From Oxytricha trifallax (taxonomy: Eukaryota; Ciliophora; Spirotrichea; Sporadotrichida; Oxytrichidae): 64,000 nucleotides of DNA. The position numbers and the translations under genes are program-made. The stretch is taken from contig ARYC01018366.1 in NCBI GenBank assembly GCA_000711775.1, positions 1 to 64,000 of the forward strand. The letters are read 5' to 3'. The notes beneath the pieces are model-generated. The model had not been told where the DNA came from. It saw only the letters and a list, made by a program, of their open reading frames with translations, and did no database searches. Positions 60,988 to 64,000 of the stretch are shown here, in pieces. Every line of letters starts with the position of its first letter. Position 1 is the stretch's first letter.

Positions 60988-62167
60988 TCATCTTTAACTG
61001 TTTCTTCTTGAATTATGATCCAATCTACTATTCTTCGTTAAAGATTAATTAAATTTTGCACTCTAATTAAAGAAGTTTGTATTATCGTTCCCATCATAAA
61101 ATCCAAAGTCGGTTTACATTCTTTAAAAAATAGATTAAAATAAATTGAATATTTTAACTAAAGAGATATGAATTGAATTTTGAACTATTTTATTCTGTAG
61201 GAACCAGGTCCAGGGGTAACTAAAAATCCTTAAAACATTAATCTAACTTACTTTTTCTTGTTGCAGAAGTGTCTAAATTAGTAATTCTTTTAGCTTTAGA
61301 AAAAACGGGAGCCCCACTGTTTTTAAATTTATAAAACGAGTAGTTTCCCTTCTAATTTAACTCTAGTTGTGGTTTATATTATCCTGGCCCAGGAATCTCC
61401 ATAGAAGTACGAGCACGAGAATCATCAAATCTCTTTCCACTTCTGGAAATGACTGTACCAGTGGGGCTTTTAAATTTTGAGTTAAAACAGAATCCGTTTT
61501 TGTTATCCGAACCTCTTTACATTTCATACTAGCCCGGACCAGGGTAACCTCGTGTATAATTAATAAAAGAAGAATCATTCGCGGTTTTAGGTCGTAGAGT
61601 GAATCTTTAAGGACTTTTTTGAGTGGGACTAGTATTTGGTCTATAGTGTCCTGGCCCAGGAACTGTTAAGTCAAAAGGTGGGTTGCAATTATATTCATTT
61701 AATAAAGTAGTTTATAATGAAACCCATTTATATTATGAATTAAAATTAAGGGTTCTCCTTTAAATAAACTTTATTAAAGAATGCTCTGGATATTCCAAAA
61801 GATACAGCTCTAGATTTAGGATTTTTCTAGAATTCTGATTGCATATTATACAATTATGGTGATGGCGATACTGTCGTGATTATCATACCCTTAAACCTTT
61901 TCCCGTAGCCTATACTTGTAGCCCTTGCAGTCTTAGTGTCTTTTAATTCATAGCAAAACGTTGAGCAACTATGAAAATAATTTAAGATTAGGCTAGATTA
62001 AATTAAATAAATTAGATTCATTCTACAATTCAGGAATGCTAAAATACTTACAAGGGTTCTTTATCTTTAGGAAAGCGCCTTTATTTTGAAAATGAATAAT
62101 GCTGCTTTGAAGTAGAGGTATTTGCTGGGCTGTGTGAAGCAAGTTATCTTGCAGAAATAAAAGACAT
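60988..62167 (-). CDS. SHIPPO-repeat protein (CIMAP/ODF3-like)
   Basis: Starts MSFISARQLASHSPANTSTS. Repeats follow in separate segments: SRAVSFGISRAFF (61840-61770), VPGPGHYRPNTSP, YPGPGQYEMQRGS, IPGPGQYKPQLEL (61680-61360) and, after a GTAAGT intron (61250-61228), TPGPGSYRIK. A final segment ends SRLDHNSRRNSQR with TGA at 60988. Pro-Gly-Pro-x-x-Tyr (SHIPPO/STPGR) repeats mark the CIMAP/ODF3 family, which binds axonemal microtubules of cilia and sperm tails. About 250 residues. Fits the ciliary theme with the CFAP210-like gene. Junction of the last segment is inferred. Confidence 0.8.
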
Positions 62168-62169
62168 TT

Positions 62170-63571
62170 ATTTTTATTAAATTTTAATTAAAATTTATTA
62201 ATTTTGTAGCTTTAATTTAACTTGCCTATATAAAGATAAAGATGAGTTGAGTGATTTAAATTTAATGAATTAAAATATGAGCTTTTTAAAAATTGCATGT
62301 AATCTCATCTTGGCTCATGGTTTACAATCTACAAGAAAAATTAGTTTCTTGAAAAATGGGGGATTTATCTTTGATATAAAGAATCAGGATGTGTCGTTTT
62401 AAGATCATTTAAATCATAAAAGACTAAGCCAATTTAAGACGTTTCATCATTAAAGTATATCATTGTTGATTAATATAACTTACCATCTAAAGTTAAGGTT
62501 CACATTCAAAATATAAAAAGTGATTAAAATTAAATATATAGAGTATGAAAAAGTTTAATTATTATAAATAATGATTGATGTTAAACTTAGTTTGTGTGGT
62601 TGATAAAACTTTACAGTTTAATATAAATGTGTGAGCCTATTTAGTATAAATTAACATTTTGCTAAAGAAGATATGGAATTTTTAATTTATTGTTTGTTTT
62701 CAGAAGACTAATCGAGCCATCATCGCCCTAAGGCTGTGGAATTATATATAATGGTTTTTTCATCGTTATTATGGCATATAGATAGTAATTAATTTCCACT
62801 TAAAATTGTATTTTGATTTTATTCTTCTATTCAGCAATATGAACTAATATGAGGTGATACTTACACTTTGATTTTAAGATGATATTAACAGTTGATGCAC
62901 TCAAGTTTTTTTTCTCTCAAAATATCTTTTGACACTAAAGTTAGGAATCAATATCTCATGATAAAAACAATGAATATATTTTAAGGGATGATTTTTCAGA
63001 AAGACTAATCGATAAATTTGTTCTATCAGCACTATTTTCTAAGACTGACGTGCAAAATTTTTTCATCGTTTAAATCACCCTTTGTAATTTGATAACACTT
63101 ACTCTGAGTTGAAGCGTCTTATAAGTTTGGGAAGTTGCTAAAGCGACCTCCCTATTTATTAACTTTTAATTTAATATTAAAGGGATGCATTTGAAATTTG
63201 AAAAATAATTATAGATAATAAATAAAAATAATTAATGGAAGTAACTTTTCACTAAACTAAGACAATTTTATACTACTTTAAAAGAGAATTAAATTTAACT
63301 GGAGTTTGCTATAAGCGGTAATATTTATCTCTTCTCTGCAGAGAAGAAAAATAAAAATATTAATTTTGCCTTTAGCTTAAATAAAACAAATCATATGAAT
63401 TTAGAATTGTTTTTCTCACTTTAGATATATGTGTTAAAATAAGAATATTAATAGTAAAGTCCAGCTATTCCTGCAATAATTATAATTTGTATTATAAATC
63501 AGCTATTTATACACTTGATTTTAAGCAAACTTTATAAATTAAAACTTAAATTGCAATTTTAGAGTACAAAA
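62170..63571. other. AT-rich intergenic stretch
   Basis: 1.4 kb between the divergent starts of the SHIPPO-repeat gene (-) and the MORN gene (+). I see no coding segment or repeat that can be supported; 62870-63150 is slightly less AT-rich. Confidence 0.4.
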
Positions 63572-64000
63572 ATGAACGCATATTATTTGACTCCTAGTTA
63601 GACAGCAAATTTCTAAATGCCAAAACTGATGCCTTAACAACTTTTAATGCAAAACTTAGGCTATAACTAAAACTACTAAAACTAACTTGTTTCTAATCCT
63701 TCACTTTAATAATAGTAGATTATGAACCCTGCCTAACTTAGATAAATGATTCACTAATAAGCTCTAGCAAATTAAAATAACCGAAATAATAATAATTCAG
63801 GTTAAGACACCTCAGAATATGACGGTCTAGGTAGGTTAAGCTTCCCAAATGGAGATTTTTATGAGGGGTAGTTTAAGAAGGGAAAAATGGAAGGCAAAGG
63901 AAAACTAATTACTGCACGAGGGGATACTTATGAAGGGAACTTCAAAAATGGATTTAAGCATGGTTCAGGAAAAATAATCTACAGAAACGGCATAAGCTTT
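63572..64000 (+). CDS. MORN-repeat protein, 5-prime part (cut by the window edge)
   Basis: Starts MNAYYLTPSQTANFQMPKLM, a Gln/Asn-rich leader of about 85 residues, then MORN repeats: YDGLGRLSFPNGDFYEGQFK, GKGKLITARGDTYEGNFKNG and HGSGKIIYRNG. MORN repeats bind membranes or act as scaffolds, in ciliates often at the cortex and basal bodies. The frame is open to the window end; the C-terminus is missing. No IES seen so far. Confidence 0.85.

Overview
The window looks like germline (micronuclear) DNA of a spirotrich ciliate, probably an Oxytricha/Stylonychia-type hypotrich. TAA and TAG are read as glutamine and only TGA as stop: the MCM7, ADA-like, CFAP210, USP and SET-domain frames stay open only under that code. 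C4A4-type repeats (CCCCAAAACCCC) sit inside the DNA at the ends of telomere-bearing (TBE) transposons. Genes are cut by short AT-rich segments flanked by small direct repeats (pointers), which are internal eliminated sequences (IESs), as well as by ordinary GT-AG introns of about 30-100 bp. Coordinates of interrupted genes are outer limits, not continuous reading frames.

Layout. 1-1.5 kb: end of a TBE element with a zinc-finger/kinase gene. 1.5-10.6 kb: three diverged tandem copies of an acetyltransferase-like (GNAT) gene; the first two are each preceded by a near-identical copy of the first coding segment of a DNA polymerase epsilon subunit B-like gene. The middle GNAT gene carries a 986-bp TBE remnant in one of its IESs. 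10.8-13.6 kb: unknown gene (-) containing a 415-bp fold-back element. 13.7-15.7 kb: USP54-like ubiquitin hydrolase (+). 15.7-24.4 kb: Q/N/S-rich genes and a C2H2 zinc-finger gene (+). 25.2-27.9 kb: another low-complexity gene (-). 28.5-32.2 kb: a CFAP210-like axonemal protein and two further + genes. 33.2-40.3 kb: minus-strand block of GSK3 kinase, a small ORF, MCM7 and an adenosine deaminase-like gene. 40.4-46.1 kb: very large Q-rich gene (-).

46-52.4 kb is an accessory island. It holds a glycine-zipper gene and an atypical kinase gene, is dotted with TBE ends, and is bracketed by two copies of the 5-prime segment of the Q-rich gene. 52.4-56.8 kb: an ATXR3/SDG2-type SET-domain histone methyltransferase (-). 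58.9-64 kb: small genes, including a TMEM230/134-like membrane protein, a SHIPPO-repeat (CIMAP/ODF3-like) protein and the start of a MORN-repeat protein.

Functionally this is mostly housekeeping and ciliary content (replication, purine metabolism, signalling, chromatin, axoneme). The stretches between MDSs are AT-rich IES or intergenic DNA that should be removed when the somatic nucleus forms. The most unusual features are the duplicated first coding segments (two independent cases), transposons nested in IESs and introns, a pair of short inverted-repeat elements with 8-bp target duplications, and a protein whose last codons are supplied by a TBE terminal repeat.
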